64,000 nucleotides of DNA, taken from NCBI RefSeq assembly GCF_008080435.1, contig NZ_VRKN01000003.1, positions 62,001 through 126,000 of the forward strand, in the 5' to 3' direction. The position numbers were made by a program, and so were the translations under genes. Numbering within the stretch: position 1 is the first letter of the stretch; every line of letters starts with the position of its first letter. Positions 9,418 to 18,938 of this stretch are shown piece by piece. The notes beneath the pieces are model-generated. The model was not told the DNA's origin. It worked only from the letters and a program-made list of their open reading frames with translations, and did no database searches. The DNA is from Enterobacter asburiae. Its GTDB lineage: Bacteria > Pseudomonadota > Gammaproteobacteria > Enterobacterales > Enterobacteriaceae.

Positions 9418-9519
9418 AAATTAAACCGCCATTTCATTTTTTCTGGATTTTGTGGTTCGCGAGGGGGATAAATTACAAATGATGGCCTAAAAATTTAAAT
9501 CTGTTGTCCTGGAGGTAAA

Positions 9520-10377
9520 ATGGGTGAAACGCAACTGCTGGAACGCATTACGCTCGATCGGCAGGCCATTTCATTTAACCGCATGTACACCACCAGCGCG
9601 ATTTACTACCACTGGCATCAGTGCGTTGAATTGCTCTATATTTCCAGCGGCTACGGCATCGTGGTGGTGGATAATCAGCACTACACCGCCCGTCCGGGGC
9701 GATTATTTATCTTCCCGCCCTTCCGCTTGCACAAAGTGCAGGTCGATCATAGCGATAAGAATCCCTATCACCGCACCACTATGCACATTGAGCAAGCGGT
9801 CGTCGAAAGTGCGCTCAGCGCCTTCCCGCGCCATCAGGCCCGGTTCGCCGCGCTGGCCGCCAGCAATCTGCCGGCGCAAATTTACGATCTCAGCGAGCAC
9901 GCGGCGTTTATCGAGAGGATCCTTGAACAGTTTCAGCGCCTGGAGGGCAACGAGCAGACCGAGGCCTGCGAGGTGGCATTTCTGGTGATGCAGCTCATGA
10001 CATTTCTGCCCGAGCAGCCGCAGCCCTACCCGCCGCGCCAGCAGACCGTGGCCTCGCGGATTATGAGCTGGATTGAAGCCCACTATGCCAGCAAGTTTTC
10101 GCTCGACCAGCTAGCCCACGACCTGGGGCTCTCGCGCAGCTATACCTCTCGCATTTTCCGCCAGCAGACCGGGGGCAGCATCCACGAATATTTGCTGACC
10201 CGGCGGATAAAAAGCAGCTGCGATCGGTTACGGTACGGCGATGAGACGATTGACGCCATTGCCCTGGCCGTCGGGTTTAGCGAGGTGACCTATTTCATCA
10301 CCTGCTTTAAAAAGATGATGCGTCAGACGCCGCTGCAGTATCGACGTCGTATCCTCAACACCAGAATGCCAGGTTAA
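9520..10377 (+). CDS. AraC-family transcriptional regulator of the GH88 locus
   Basis: A 285-residue regulator. The N-terminal cupin-like sensor (HWHQCVELLYISSGYGIVVV; PGRLFIFPPFRLH) is followed by a C-terminal double helix-turn-helix from about residue 180, with the signature AIALAVGFSEVTYFITCFKKMM. GGAGGTAAA precedes the ATG. It is divergent from the DUF2264-permease-GH88 operon across a gap that contains a CRP-like palindrome, so it most likely senses the imported uronide or a derivative and activates that operon. The effector is unknown. Confidence 0.9.
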   Translation: MGETQLLERITLDRQAISFNRMYTTSAIYYHWHQCVELLYISSGYGIVVVDNQHYTARPGRLFIFPPFRLHKVQVDHSDKNPYHRTTMHIEQAVVESALSAFPRHQARFAALAASNLPAQIYDLSEHAAFIERILEQFQRLEGNEQTEACEVAFLVMQLMTFLPEQPQPYPPRQQTVASRIMSWIEAHYASKFSLDQLAHDLGLSRSYTSRIFRQQTGGSIHEYLLTRRIKSSCDRLRYGDETIDAIALAVGFSEVTYFITCFKKMMRQTPLQYRRRILNTRMPG

Positions 10378-10416
10378 CGGGGTTTTGATGACTGGCCCAA
10401 AGCTGAACGCTTTCCG

Positions 10417-11472
10417 TCATGCCGGAACCGGCAATTCAATGCCGCTTTGCGCCAGTTGCCCCATCTCGCAGTACATTGCGCAGGCCGCGCTGACGATAGA
10501 CATAGCCAGCGCGGCACCGCTCCCTTCGCCAAGACGCATGTCAAGATGGATAAACGGCGCCAGCCCAAGGTACTCCAGCGCACGCCTGGCCCCCTTTTCG
10601 GCGGAAAAATGAGAGGGAATACAGTAATTCTTAACCTCTGGCGCAATCTGACAGGCGGCGATGGCTGCGGCATACGAGAGAAAACCGTCTAATACAACGG
10701 GCAGTCCGCATGCGCCAGCACCCAATATCACCCCGGTCATGCCCACCAGGTCATAGCCGCCGACTTTGGCCAGAACATCCACCGCATCGCGCGCATCCGG
10801 CTGGTTAATGCGTATCGCCTGCCGGACAATGGCTTCCTTATGCTGCACCCGGTCCTGCGGTAAATTGGCCCCAATCCCCACCACATCATGCGGATCGCTG
10901 TCGGTCAGCACGCTGATGATTGCCGAGGCTGGCGTCGTATTGGCAATACCCAGCTCGCCTACGCCAAAGACGGAGATCCCCTCCTGAGCGCGTTTTTTAA
11001 CAAGGCTGGCACTCGCCAGCAGCAGGTGCTCGGCATCCTGACGGCTCATCGCCGGCCCCTGGGCGATATTACCGCTGCCACGCGAGAGTTTAAGGCTGAG
11101 CATATTGTCGATATGCTCGCCGTCAATACCGATGTCAACGGGAAGCACCGACGTCTGGCTATTGCGGGCCAGCACGCACACCCCGGTCAACCCTTTTTGC
11201 ATATTGACGGCCTGAAGCCAGGTCACCACCTTCGGCGTCACGGCCACGCCTTCATCAAACACGCCATGGTCGGCGCACATGACGATAATCTCTTTTTGCA
11301 GATTATCGAGCCTGTCGATTCCCCACATTCCCGAAAGCTGTATTGCCAGACTCTCCAGCCGCCCGAGGCTGTTTGTCGGCTTTATTAAGCCATCAACATG
11401 CCGCGAGGCCGCCTGAATCTTCTGTTTATCAAGCGGTCTGATGGCCGCCGCCAGCGCCTTCACTGTCCCCAT
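10417..11472 (-). CDS. cobT: Nicotinate-nucleotide:dimethylbenzimidazole phosphoribosyltransferase
   Basis: A 351-residue CobT, which activates the lower ligand of cobalamin by making alpha-ribazole phosphate from nicotinate mononucleotide and DMB. The conserved KPTNSLGRLE, MCADHGV, GEGSGAAL and SHFSAEKGA motifs are present. Glu316 in MRLGEGSGAA matches the catalytic Glu317 of Salmonella CobT. ATG at 11472 is chosen because it aligns exactly with the enterobacterial N-terminus; ATG 11478 and GTG 11487 are in frame upstream. It is the last gene of the cbi-cob operon, 11 bp after cobC. No clear terminator is seen before the convergent AraC gene. Confidence 0.95.
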   Translation of the reverse strand: MGTVKALAAAIRPLDKQKIQAASRHVDGLIKPTNSLGRLESLAIQLSGMWGIDRLDNLQKEIIVMCADHGVFDEGVAVTPKVVTWLQAVNMQKGLTGVCVLARNSQTSVLPVDIGIDGEHIDNMLSLKLSRGSGNIAQGPAMSRQDAEHLLLASASLVKKRAQEGISVFGVGELGIANTTPASAIISVLTDSDPHDVVGIGANLPQDRVQHKEAIVRQAIRINQPDARDAVDVLAKVGGYDLVGMTGVILGAGACGLPVVLDGFLSYAAAIAACQIAPEVKNYCIPSHFSAEKGARRALEYLGLAPFIHLDMRLGEGSGAALAMSIVSAACAMYCEMGQLAQSGIELPVPA

Positions 11473-11483
11473 CCTCATCACCC

Positions 11484-12092
11484 TCACTCTTCAGTTTGCC
11501 AAACGCTTCTGCCATTAAATACGCGTAACACCCAATACCCGGCCCGATTTTCAACGACCGTGTAGGCATCGTGACTGAACGGGAAGTGCCACATCGCCGC
11601 CACGGGCATCCCTAACCAGGTTGCCAGCAGCAGGCTCAGCACGCCCTGATGCGCCACAATGAGCGTGTCTTCGCGCTGCTGCCGTTGACTCATCTCATCC
11701 GCCGCCGCCCTGACGCGCGCGGCGAAATGCGGGAAGGCCTCGCCGCCGTCGGGCGTTGCGTTTTGCCAGTCATCCATCCAGCGCTGCCACGACGCGGGAC
11801 TTTCTTTTTCGATGTCGCTGAAGTGCCGCATCTCCCACTCGCCAAAATCCAGCTCATTAAGTCGTGCATCAACATGGACATCATGGGCTGTCGGCACGAT
11901 CAGCCGCGCCGTTTGCTGGGAACGTTGCAGCGCACTGACGCGCGTGTGCCCGAACGCGACGCCGGACAGGTACCCGGCAACACGCTGGCTTTGCGCAATG
12001 CCCTGCGGCGAGAGCGACAGATCGGTGCTCCCGTAAAATACGCCGCTGATGTTAGCGGTTGTTTGACCGTGCCGGACCAGAAATATACGCAT
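11484..12092 (-). CDS. cobC: Alpha-ribazole-5'-phosphate phosphatase
   Basis: A 202-residue histidine phosphatase. The phosphohistidine motif is FLVRHGQT (Arg7, His8, Gly9) and the second catalytic His is in LIVAHQGVLS. CobC removes the phosphate from the nucleotide-loop precursor or from adenosylcobalamin phosphate at the end of the pathway. In Salmonella cobC lies away from the cobUST genes, next to cobD. Here it sits between cobS and cobT, 3 bp after cobS, as an integral part of the operon. Confidence 0.94.
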   Translation of the reverse strand: MRIFLVRHGQTTANISGVFYGSTDLSLSPQGIAQSQRVAGYLSGVAFGHTRVSALQRSQQTARLIVPTAHDVHVDARLNELDFGEWEMRHFSDIEKESPASWQRWMDDWQNATPDGGEAFPHFAARVRAAADEMSQRQQREDTLIVAHQGVLSLLLATWLGMPVAAMWHFPFSHDAYTVVENRAGYWVLRVFNGRSVWQTEE

Positions 12093-12095
12093 ACA

Positions 12096-12854
12096 TCAGA
12101 CCCACAGTAGCGCCAGCAGGAAGACCATTTCGCCGATCTCTTCCATCGCGCCCAGGGTATCCCCCGTCAGCCCGTTCAGTCGGCGGCTTAAAAAGATTTT
12201 TACCGCGTTGACGACAATCCAGGTGATGACGCTGGCAATAAGCCCATGCATCCCCGCCATCAGCCCCACGAGCGCCACGCCGATGCAGAGGGTGATGACC
12301 GTCTCTTTGCCGCTGATATGGCCGAGATACGCGTTTGCCATTCCTGCGCCTTCGCGCGCATAGTGCTGTCGGTACATGGCCAACACCATTGCCGTTCGCC
12401 CGACGATCGGCGCGCACACCAGCAGCGCAAACAGGGTATTAACCGGAAGGTGAGCCAGGGAGATCACCGCAGCGACTTTGATAAGGATGCAGAATACGAT
12501 AGCCAGACCGCCGTAGGTCCCCAACCGGCTATCGCGCATAATCTCCAGCATTCGTTCGCGGGTGCGGGCAGAAAACACGCCATCGCAGGTGTCCGCCAGA
12601 CCATCCAGATGAAACCCGCCGGTCAGCAGCACCAGCGCCAGTACCCAGGCAACCGCACCGATATAGATCCCCCCGCCCGTCTGGCTCACCGCCAGATAGC
12701 CTAAGGCGGCCAGCACGCCAACGATCAGGCCCACCACGGGAAACCAGGGGACGCCACGGCCATACTGCGAAAATTCAACGCCGTCGCTCCATTTTTGCGG
12801 CACCGGAATACGGGTAATGAATCCCAGCGTCGCCCACAACATTTTTAACGGCAT
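12096..12854 (-). CDS. cobS: Adenosylcobinamide-GDP ribazoletransferase (cobalamin synthase)
   Basis: A 252-residue polytopic inner-membrane protein that joins adenosylcobinamide-GDP and alpha-ribazole (phosphate). The family start FITRIPVP and the FHLDGLADTCDGVFSA Asp-rich motif on the cytosolic side are both visible, with several hydrophobic segments. ATG at 12854 aligns with E. coli CobS, although the best GGAG is about 10 bases upstream. It overlaps cobU by 10 bases, which implies translational coupling. Confidence 0.95.
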   Translation of the reverse strand: MPLKMLWATLGFITRIPVPQKWSDGVEFSQYGRGVPWFPVVGLIVGVLAALGYLAVSQTGGGIYIGAVAWVLALVLLTGGFHLDGLADTCDGVFSARTRERMLEIMRDSRLGTYGGLAIVFCILIKVAAVISLAHLPVNTLFALLVCAPIVGRTAMVLAMYRQHYAREGAGMANAYLGHISGKETVITLCIGVALVGLMAGMHGLIASVITWIVVNAVKIFLSRRLNGLTGDTLGAMEEIGEMVFLLALLWV

Positions 12855-13396
12855 TTAATCTTTACTCCAATTCCCGAGACCACCAGCCACACTTCCTGCG
12901 CCGCCCGCGCCAGCCTTTGGTTCGCGCGCCCGGCAATATCAACAAAATGACGAGCCAGCCGATTCTCTGGCGTGATGCTCATGCCCAGCTCATTGGTCAC
13001 AATATAAACCGGTGCCGCCGACTGCTGACAGGCCGCAATCAGGTCGTCCACCTGCTGTTGCAGCACCGCCTCAAGCGCGGAAAAATCGAGGGTCTCCGGC
13101 GAAGCGCCGCCGCTGGCGTCATAGAGCAGGTTCGACAACAGGGTGGTGACGCATTCCAGAACCACGCCTTCGCCCGGCTGCACCTGGTGGCGAATCACGT
13201 CGCCCAGATCGCGATACCCTTCCCAGGTTCGCCAGTGCGCAGGACGCTGGGCGCGGTGCTTGTCAACGCGCAGCGCCATCTCTTCATCGGTAATCACTGA
13301 CGTCGCGATATAGAGCACGCGCTCGCACTGCTGCTGCGCCAGCTGTTCGACGTGCGCACTTTTCCCGCTGCGCGCGCCTCCGGTGACTAAAATCAT
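12845..13396 (-). CDS. cobU: Adenosylcobinamide kinase / guanylyltransferase
   Basis: A 183-residue bifunctional enzyme that phosphorylates adenosylcobinamide and adds GMP. The P-loop GGARSGKS is at residues 6-13. The guanylylated His lies in [11 protein letters not shown], and the family motif [12 protein letters not shown] is also present. Length matches Salmonella CobU (181). It starts 4 bases inside the end of cbiP and overlaps cobS. Confidence 0.95.
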   Translation of the reverse strand: MILVTGGARSGKSAHVEQLAQQQCERVLYIATSVITDEEMALRVDKHRAQRPAHWRTWEGYRDLGDVIRHQVQPGEGVVLECVTTLLSNLLYDASGGASPETLDFSALEAVLQQQVDDLIAACQQSAAPVYIVTNELGMSITPENRLARHFVDIAGRANQRLARAAQEVWLVVSGIGVKIKCR

Positions 13397-14916
13397 GCGT
13401 CCTCCTCCTGATGCTCCCGCATTATTTGATAGATCTTTTTAATATCAATATGTTCTCTCATCGCGCTCGCCAGGATATCAAACTGTTGCGCTTTATAAGT
13501 CGCGTAATCGACCGCAACGTCTAAGGGCGCCAGTCCTTTGCGCTGGCGTAAGCCATCCACCATCGCGCGCGTGAAGGCATCGTTGTCGAATAACCCGTGG
13601 AGATACGTCCCTATCACCTGCCCGTCAGCGCTGATGGCGCCGTCCGCTATGCGCTCGCCCTCTTTTTCCAGAAACAGCGCCGGGCTACCGTCGGATGTCA
13701 GCCGGGTCTCTCCCATATGAATCTCATAGCCCTGCACCTTAATGCCCGCTGCCGACTTAAGCCACGCCGGGAGCGCCGACGCCATCTGCGCCGAGACCTG
13801 CGTCGTGGTTTTTCGCTGCGCGAAGCGGGTGACGGTATGGAGCAGACCCAGCCCCGGCTGGGTTCCCAGCCCCGACTCCACCTCATCAATGATGGTGTCG
13901 CCAAGCATCTGGTAGCCGCCGCAAATGCCCAGGACGGGCACGTTCTGCTGGTGAGACTGGAATACCGCGTGCGCCATACCGCTTTCCCGCAGCCAGGCCA
14001 GATCGCCCAGCGTATTTTTACTGCCGGGCAGAATCACGAGGTCAGCCCCCGCCAGCTCATGGGGATAACGGACATAGCGCACGCGAACATCGGGCTGCGC
14101 CGCCAGGGCGTTAAAATCGGTGAAGTTGGAGATGTGCGGAACCTGTACCACGGCAATGTCGATATCGCGCTGGGCGGTTCGCAGGTATTTTCCCTTTTGC
14201 AGCGCCACGCCGTCTTCATCTTCCAGATCCACATCCAGCCACGGCATAACGCCCAGCACCGGCACGCCAGTCAGGTTTTCGATCTGCTCTATACCCGAGT
14301 AAAGCAGCGCAACATCGCCACGAAATTTATTGATGATGACCCCTTTCACCCGCGCCCGCTCGTGGTCATGCAGCAGCGCCAGCGTGCCGTAGATGGCGGC
14401 AAATACGCCGCCCCTGTCAATGTCCGCCACGAGGATCACCGGGCACTGCGCCATTTCGGCCATCCCCATGTTGACGATATCGCGATCGCGCAGGTTAATC
14501 TCCGCCGGGCTGCCCGCGCCTTCCAGCACCAGCACGTCATACTCCCCGGCCAGGCTGTTATAGACTTCGCGGATCTGCTCCCGCAGACGCGGCTTGTACT
14601 CGTGGTAGCTGACCGCGTCCATATCGGTTGCCACCTGTCCCATCAGCACCACCTGCGCTTTACGGTCGCTGGTCGGTTTTAACAGTACCGGATTCATCCG
14701 TACGTCCGGCGTTATCCCCGCCGCCTGGGCCTGTAAAATCTGCGCGCGGCCCATCTCTTTTCCCTCCGGTGTGATACCGGAATTGAGCGCCATATTCTGC
14801 GACTTAAACGGCGCGGTACGCAGGCCATCCTGATAAAAAATCCGGCACAGCCCCGCCACCAGGACGCTCTTGCCGACGTCAGAAGCGGTTCCCTGCAACA
14901 TAATTGCCTGCGTCAT
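13393..14916 (-). CDS. cbiP: Cobyric acid synthase (glutamine-hydrolysing)
   Basis: A 507-residue amidotransferase that amidates carboxylates b, d, e and g of adenosylcobyrinate a,c-diamide. The N-terminal dethiobiotin-synthetase-like ATPase domain starts with [12 protein letters not shown] and has [14 protein letters not shown]. The C-terminal class I glutaminase domain has the catalytic Cys in [12 protein letters not shown] and the His in [10 protein letters not shown]. Length equals Salmonella CbiP (506). It overlaps cbiO and cobU by 4 bases each. Confidence 0.96.
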   Translation of the reverse strand: MTQAIMLQGTASDVGKSVLVAGLCRIFYQDGLRTAPFKSQNMALNSGITPEGKEMGRAQILQAQAAGITPDVRMNPVLLKPTSDRKAQVVLMGQVATDMDAVSYHEYKPRLREQIREVYNSLAGEYDVLVLEGAGSPAEINLRDRDIVNMGMAEMAQCPVILVADIDRGGVFAAIYGTLALLHDHERARVKGVIINKFRGDVALLYSGIEQIENLTGVPVLGVMPWLDVDLEDEDGVALQKGKYLRTAQRDIDIAVVQVPHISNFTDFNALAAQPDVRVRYVRYPHELAGADLVILPGSKNTLGDLAWLRESGMAHAVFQSHQQNVPVLGICGGYQMLGDTIIDEVESGLGTQPGLGLLHTVTRFAQRKTTTQVSAQMASALPAWLKSAAGIKVQGYEIHMGETRLTSDGSPALFLEKEGERIADGAISADGQVIGTYLHGLFDNDAFTRAMVDGLRQRKGLAPLDVAVDYATYKAQQFDILASAMREHIDIKKIYQIMREHQEEDA

Positions 14917-15731
14917 GAGGCCTCCTTCATTACGTTTTTTTGTCGCATACGGCTGAAAAATTCATCTTCGGTTTTACATAACGGCAGGCCAAGCTGCGCG
15001 TGCAGTTTGACGAGCCAGGGCTGCGTTAATCCGGCCCGTTCAATCAGTTCGCCGCGGGCAAAGACCTCTCCCGGTGCGCCGTGCGCCAGCACTTCTCCCT
15101 GGCGCAGCACGTAAACGGCATCGCTGACTTCGTAAATCAGATCAATATCATGACTGGAGATCACCACGTGGTTCCCCTGCGCCACAATACGCCTGATAAT
15201 TTCGATCATCTGCGTGCGTCCTGAAGGATCAAGCCCGGCCGTGGGCTCGTCCAGCAGAAGATAGCGGGCCCCCAGCACCAGCGCTCCGGCAATGGCGACC
15301 CGCTTCTTTTGCCCATGGCTCAGGCACTGGATCGGCTGCTGGCGAAAATGCTGCGCGTCGACCAGCGTCAGCGCATCGTCGACGCGCCGCGCAATCTCCG
15401 GTTCCGCCACGCCCAGGTTACGCAGGCTGAAGGCGATGTCGCTATCAATATCGGTATAAAAGATCTGCTGATCGGGATCCTGAAACACCGTTGCGACCTG
15501 TTGACGGAGCGCCAGCAGTCCGCGCTTGCTGTAGTCCAGCGGCTTCCCCTGCCACAGCACCGCCCCCTGCTGCGGCTTCAGCAGGCCGCTCAGGTTCATA
15601 AATAACGTCGACTTTCCGCAGCCATTAGCCCCGACCAGCCCGGTGACCGGATGGGTCGAAAAATCCAGCGTCAGTCCTTTGAGTACCTGCGCCTCCTGAT
15701 AGCGAAACCAGAGATCGGCGGTGGTCAGCAT
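14913..15731 (-). CDS. cbiO: Cobalt ECF transporter ATPase
   Basis: A 272-residue ABC ATPase that energises the CbiMNQO cobalt importer. Walker A is [10 protein letters not shown], the signature is LSHGQKKR, and Walker B is [12 protein letters not shown]. It is preceded by cbiQ with an 11-bp gap and overlaps cbiP by 4 bases. Cobalt supply is needed early because CbiK inserts the metal before ring contraction. Confidence 0.95.
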   Translation of the reverse strand: MLTTADLWFRYQEAQVLKGLTLDFSTHPVTGLVGANGCGKSTLFMNLSGLLKPQQGAVLWQGKPLDYSKRGLLALRQQVATVFQDPDQQIFYTDIDSDIAFSLRNLGVAEPEIARRVDDALTLVDAQHFRQQPIQCLSHGQKKRVAIAGALVLGARYLLLDEPTAGLDPSGRTQMIEIIRRIVAQGNHVVISSHDIDLIYEVSDAVYVLRQGEVLAHGAPGEVFARGELIERAGLTQPWLVKLHAQLGLPLCKTEDEFFSRMRQKNVMKEAS

Positions 15732-15742
15732 GGTGCGATTCC

Positions 15743-16423
15743 TTACAGGGGAAAATCACCCTGGTAGAGTTTAATATCCAGCGTGGTCGCCATCTGCTGA
15801 TAGCGAATCAGCACCCGGGTGAACAGCAAACCGACCAGCATCGCCAGCGAACGATAGCCTTTTGGCAGGCTACGATAGCCAAAACGCAGCGTCTGCGCGC
15901 GGTGAATCGCCAGCGCTTCGTCTAACAGAATAAAAATAAAGCGCCAGGTCAGCAGGATCTGCTCGGTGAGCAGGCGCGGCACGCGCGCCCGCTTAAGCAG
16001 CACAATCAGCTGCGGAAACGGCAGGTTCAGCACCAGCCAGAAGGTCGCCGCCAGCGCGGCAAGGCTGCGCCAGAAGGTTTCATTCGCGGTGGTCAGCCCG
16101 GAAGCGGTAATCCCCAGCCAGTAGTGCCCCACCGGGACGCCTGCCGCCAGCGTATGCGGGTCACGGGTGACGCTAAAGAGGATCGTCAGCACGCCGACCA
16201 GCAGAAAGCCAAACGGCAGCGCCATCCAGCGGCACCAGCGCCAGAAGGTCATTCGCAGCAGCCAGCAGGTCAGCCCCGCCGTCAACGCCAGGACGATCCC
16301 CTGCCCCAGCGGCGGCAGCGCAAACGCCAGCATCATCAGCGCCAGCCAGAGCAGAAACTTGCGTTCCGGCGCAACGTGAACCCAGCGGCTCTGGTAGCTA
16401 AGCCTGTCAAGCCCGGTCATCAC
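15743..16423 (-). CDS. cbiQ: Cobalt ECF transporter transmembrane (T) component
   Basis: A 226-residue integral membrane protein with about five hydrophobic segments. The ECF T-component coupling helices include RARVPRLLTEQI and the ALAIHRAQTLRFGYRS region. It links the CbiO ATPase to the substrate-binding CbiM/CbiN. Its start overlaps the end of cbiN by 17 bases. Confidence 0.94.
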   Translation of the reverse strand: MMTGLDRLSYQSRWVHVAPERKFLLWLALMMLAFALPPLGQGIVLALTAGLTCWLLRMTFWRWCRWMALPFGFLLVGVLTILFSVTRDPHTLAAGVPVGHYWLGITASGLTTANETFWRSLAALAATFWLVLNLPFPQLIVLLKRARVPRLLTEQILLTWRFIFILLDEALAIHRAQTLRFGYRSLPKGYRSLAMLVGLLFTRVLIRYQQMATTLDIKLYQGDFPL

Positions 16424-16688
16424 GGCGCTGTCTGCCTTTGGTGTAGCCCAAAATATAGAAAATCACCGCTGCGCCAATAGACCCCTGGAGCGTAAACAGC
16501 AGGCTTTCAATTTCGCCGCTGGCGGGTTCATAGAGCGGCGTGAACCACGGCGTGTAATCAGGCGCCACAACCTGAATTTGATTTTCGGCTTCACCATCCG
16601 AACCGCCAAACTCACCGCCGTGATCGATAAAAAATGGCAGTACGATCAGGGCGAGCACCATCGCCAACAGCATCAGCGTCTTTTTCAT
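16407..16688 (-). CDS. cbiN: Cobalt transport protein, small subunit
   Basis: A 93-residue protein with two transmembrane helices flanking a periplasmic loop, the standard CbiN plan. The loop begins FFIDHGGEFGGSDGEAENQI, a feature of the family. CbiN works with CbiM in cobalt capture. It lies one base after cbiM and overlaps cbiQ. Confidence 0.94.
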   Translation of the reverse strand: MKKTLMLLAMVLALIVLPFFIDHGGEFGGSDGEAENQIQVVAPDYTPWFTPLYEPASGEIESLLFTLQGSIGAAVIFYILGYTKGRQRRDDRA

Positions 16689-16689
16689 C

Positions 16690-17427
16690 TCAGTGTCCTT
16701 GTGCGGTAATCAGCTGACGTTTGGTCAACTGGTCATAAATCATCACGGTTAACAATCCCTCTGCGATGGCGATGGGGATCTGCGTCAGGCAGAAAATGCC
16801 CATGAATTTCACCATCGAGCCCGTGGCGCCCGTCGCCGGGTCCGGGAACGCCGCGCCAAGCTGGACCGAGGTCACAAAATAGGTCACCAGATCCGCCAGC
16901 ATCGCGCACAAAAATACCCCGACGTCACGGCGGAGCCCGGTACGGCAGGCCATTTTCCACACCATGTACCCAACAACTGGCCCAATCACCGCCATCGACA
17001 TGCCGTTCGCGCCAAGCGTGGTTAACCCGCCGTGCGCCAGCAGCAGCGCCTGAAACAGCAGCACGATGGCGCCGAGGATGGCGACGACGCCCGGCCCGAA
17101 CAGAATCACGGCGAGCCCCACGCCGGTCGGATGCGAGCAACTGCCGGTCACCGAGGGGATCTTCAGCGCCGACAGCACGAAAATAAACGCCCCGCACAGC
17201 GCCAGCAGGACTTTCTGGTGGCTATCCTCCTGCACGATACGGCGCAGGCGCACCAGCCCGTACCACAGACACGGTAAGAAGAGCAGCCACCACGCCAGCG
17301 CCCACATCGGCGGTAAAAACCCTTCCATGATGTGCATCGCGAACGCCTGCTCCGGCACCATCATCAGCAATAGCGCCGCCGCCAGGCCACTTAATGACAG
17401 CTGTTTAAGCTGTTGGTCGAGTTTCAT
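16690..17427 (-). CDS. cbiM: Cobalt ECF transporter substrate-binding component
   Basis: A 245-residue membrane protein. After a cleavable N-terminal leader ending AFA, the mature start is MHIMEGFLPP, the conserved metal-binding N-terminus (Met, His) of CbiM/NikM. Later motifs include CSHPTGVG and GGLTTLGANGMSM. ATG at 17427 overlaps the cbiL stop (ATGA) and gives the same length as Salmonella CbiM; the frame to 17442 only adds five residues. Confidence 0.96.
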   Translation of the reverse strand: MKLDQQLKQLSLSGLAAALLLMMVPEQAFAMHIMEGFLPPMWALAWWLLFLPCLWYGLVRLRRIVQEDSHQKVLLALCGAFIFVLSALKIPSVTGSCSHPTGVGLAVILFGPGVVAILGAIVLLFQALLLAHGGLTTLGANGMSMAVIGPVVGYMVWKMACRTGLRRDVGVFLCAMLADLVTYFVTSVQLGAAFPDPATGATGSMVKFMGIFCLTQIPIAIAEGLLTVMIYDQLTKRQLITAQGH

Positions 17428-18137
17428 CGCGTATCCTCCCACTGTTTGTTGACCAGAATGGTCGAGAAATAGGGTAACGGCTGGTCATCAGCAACTTCAT
17501 CCAGATGTCGCCAGCACTGCTCGCCGGGGAGCGTAGCCTCTGACATCATCAGCGCGCAGTTCAGCAGCCCGGCCTGCGTCAGCAGCGCTTTGATGCGCGC
17601 AAACCGGCCATAGACCTTCATCAGCACCAGGCTGTCGTGCTGCTGCAGCGCCTGCGCAATCTCCGCTTCCGGCGCGGTACAGGCGATCACCGCCAGCGAC
17701 TGCTGTTCCATCGCCAGCGGCGTTTTTGACCGCGCGGCAATCGCGGCAAACGACGTCACGCCGGGCACAATTTCCAGCCAGTCCGGGCTGCCGATGCGCT
17801 GAAGTAAGAACACCCAGGTGCTGAACAGCATCGCGTCGCCCAGGGTGATAAAGCCAACCTGTTTTCCGGCGTTCACCTCCCTCACTAACGCGTCGGCCAC
17901 CGCATCCCACACCGCCTCCTTTTCAGCGCTGTCGGCGCTCATGGGAAAGTGGCAGCAGCGGATTTCGGTCTGTTCGCCGATAAACGCCCGGACGATAGAA
18001 AGCGCCAGGCTATCGCCGCCTTTGCGGCCCGCCGGGGCGTAGAGAATATCCAGCGAACCGAGGATCCGTGAGGCGCGCACGGTGATGAGGTCCGGCGCGC
18101 CAGGTCCGGTACTCAGGGCGTACAGTTTGCCGCTCAT
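17424..18137 (-). CDS. cbiL: Cobalt-precorrin-2 C20-methyltransferase
   Basis: A 237-residue SAM-dependent methyltransferase of the tetrapyrrole methylase family. It adds the C20 methyl group that is later lost with ring contraction. The SAM site GPGAPDLITVRA at the N-terminus and TLGDAMLFST in the middle are visible. The start at 18137 has GGAGG upstream and overlaps the cbiK stop; the annotated frame further upstream lies inside cbiK. Confidence 0.94.
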   Translation of the reverse strand: MSGKLYALSTGPGAPDLITVRASRILGSLDILYAPAGRKGGDSLALSIVRAFIGEQTEIRCCHFPMSADSAEKEAVWDAVADALVREVNAGKQVGFITLGDAMLFSTWVFLLQRIGSPDWLEIVPGVTSFAAIAARSKTPLAMEQQSLAVIACTAPEAEIAQALQQHDSLVLMKVYGRFARIKALLTQAGLLNCALMMSEATLPGEQCWRHLDEVADDQPLPYFSTILVNKQWEDTR

Positions 18138-18928
18138 GCTGCCTCCTCCATCGACACGCTCAGCGCCTGCTGGAGATGGGCAACGAACATCGCGCGCACC
18201 GCCGGGTTTTCTCCCAGTCCGCTCAGCCACGGCGTTGCCGGGATCCCGGCGACGTTAAACAACGTCTTCCAGGAGTCCTCGTCGTCAGAGGCCATATCGT
18301 TGATGGCGTGATCGCCTGCCACCAGCATCAGCGGCATCAGATGCACGGCGGTGACGCCTTCTCTACCGAGGCTCTCAATCAGGATGTCGACTTCCGGATA
18401 GCTCTCCACCGCGCCGACGCGGGCCGGGAAGCCCTGAGCCATCATCATGTGGTCGAGACAGGCATAGGCCGCAAAGGCGTGATGGCTGGCGCCGTGGCCC
18501 ATAAACACCACTTTTTCCGTGGCCCCAAGCGTCGGCATCTGCTGTTGCAATGCGCGCATCAGCTGCGCGTAATCGTCGTGACTGCTCAGCAGCGGTACCC
18601 CCAGCGTCAGGCGGGTAAACAGCGGGCGCAGGCTCTGCACGTCACGGACGATTTTCTCGTACTCATCGCCGTTGATGATGTGCAGGGACTGGATCGCCAC
18701 GTCCTGATATCCCTGAGCCGCAAGCTTTTTCAGCGCCTGCATCGGCGTATCGATCTCAATGCCGTCACGCTGTTTGAGCTTGCGAACGATCATCCCGGAG
18801 GTGAATGCCCGAAACAGCTCGCGGTCAGGGCAGCTTTCCGCCAGCGCACGCTCGCAGGCCACAATGTTCTTCTCGCAGGTATCGGGGTAGCTGGTACCAA
18901 AGCTGACCACCAGAAGCGCCTTTTTCAT
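18134..18928 (-). CDS. cbiK: Sirohydrochlorin cobaltochelatase (anaerobic pathway)
   Basis: A 264-residue class II chelatase that inserts Co2+ into sirohydrochlorin, the committing step of the early-cobalt route. His145 (FMGHGASHH) and His207 (VAGDHAIND) fall at the same numbers as the catalytic and metal-binding histidines of Salmonella CbiK. There is no signal peptide, as expected for the cytoplasmic enterobacterial form. It lies 10 bp after cbiJ. Confidence 0.96.
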   Translation of the reverse strand: MKKALLVVSFGTSYPDTCEKNIVACERALAESCPDRELFRAFTSGMIVRKLKQRDGIEIDTPMQALKKLAAQGYQDVAIQSLHIINGDEYEKIVRDVQSLRPLFTRLTLGVPLLSSHDDYAQLMRALQQQMPTLGATEKVVFMGHGASHHAFAAYACLDHMMMAQGFPARVGAVESYPEVDILIESLGREGVTAVHLMPLMLVAGDHAINDMASDDEDSWKTLFNVAGIPATPWLSGLGENPAVRAMFVAHLQQALSVSMEEAA

Positions 18929-18938
18929 CTCTAACTCC

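Noticed and set aside
13597..14682. 361-residue plus-strand open frame antisense to cbiP
   Set aside because: It mirrors a highly conserved cbiP on the other strand, has Arg/His/Gln-rich low-complexity composition typical of antisense frames in GC-rich DNA, and shows no domain.
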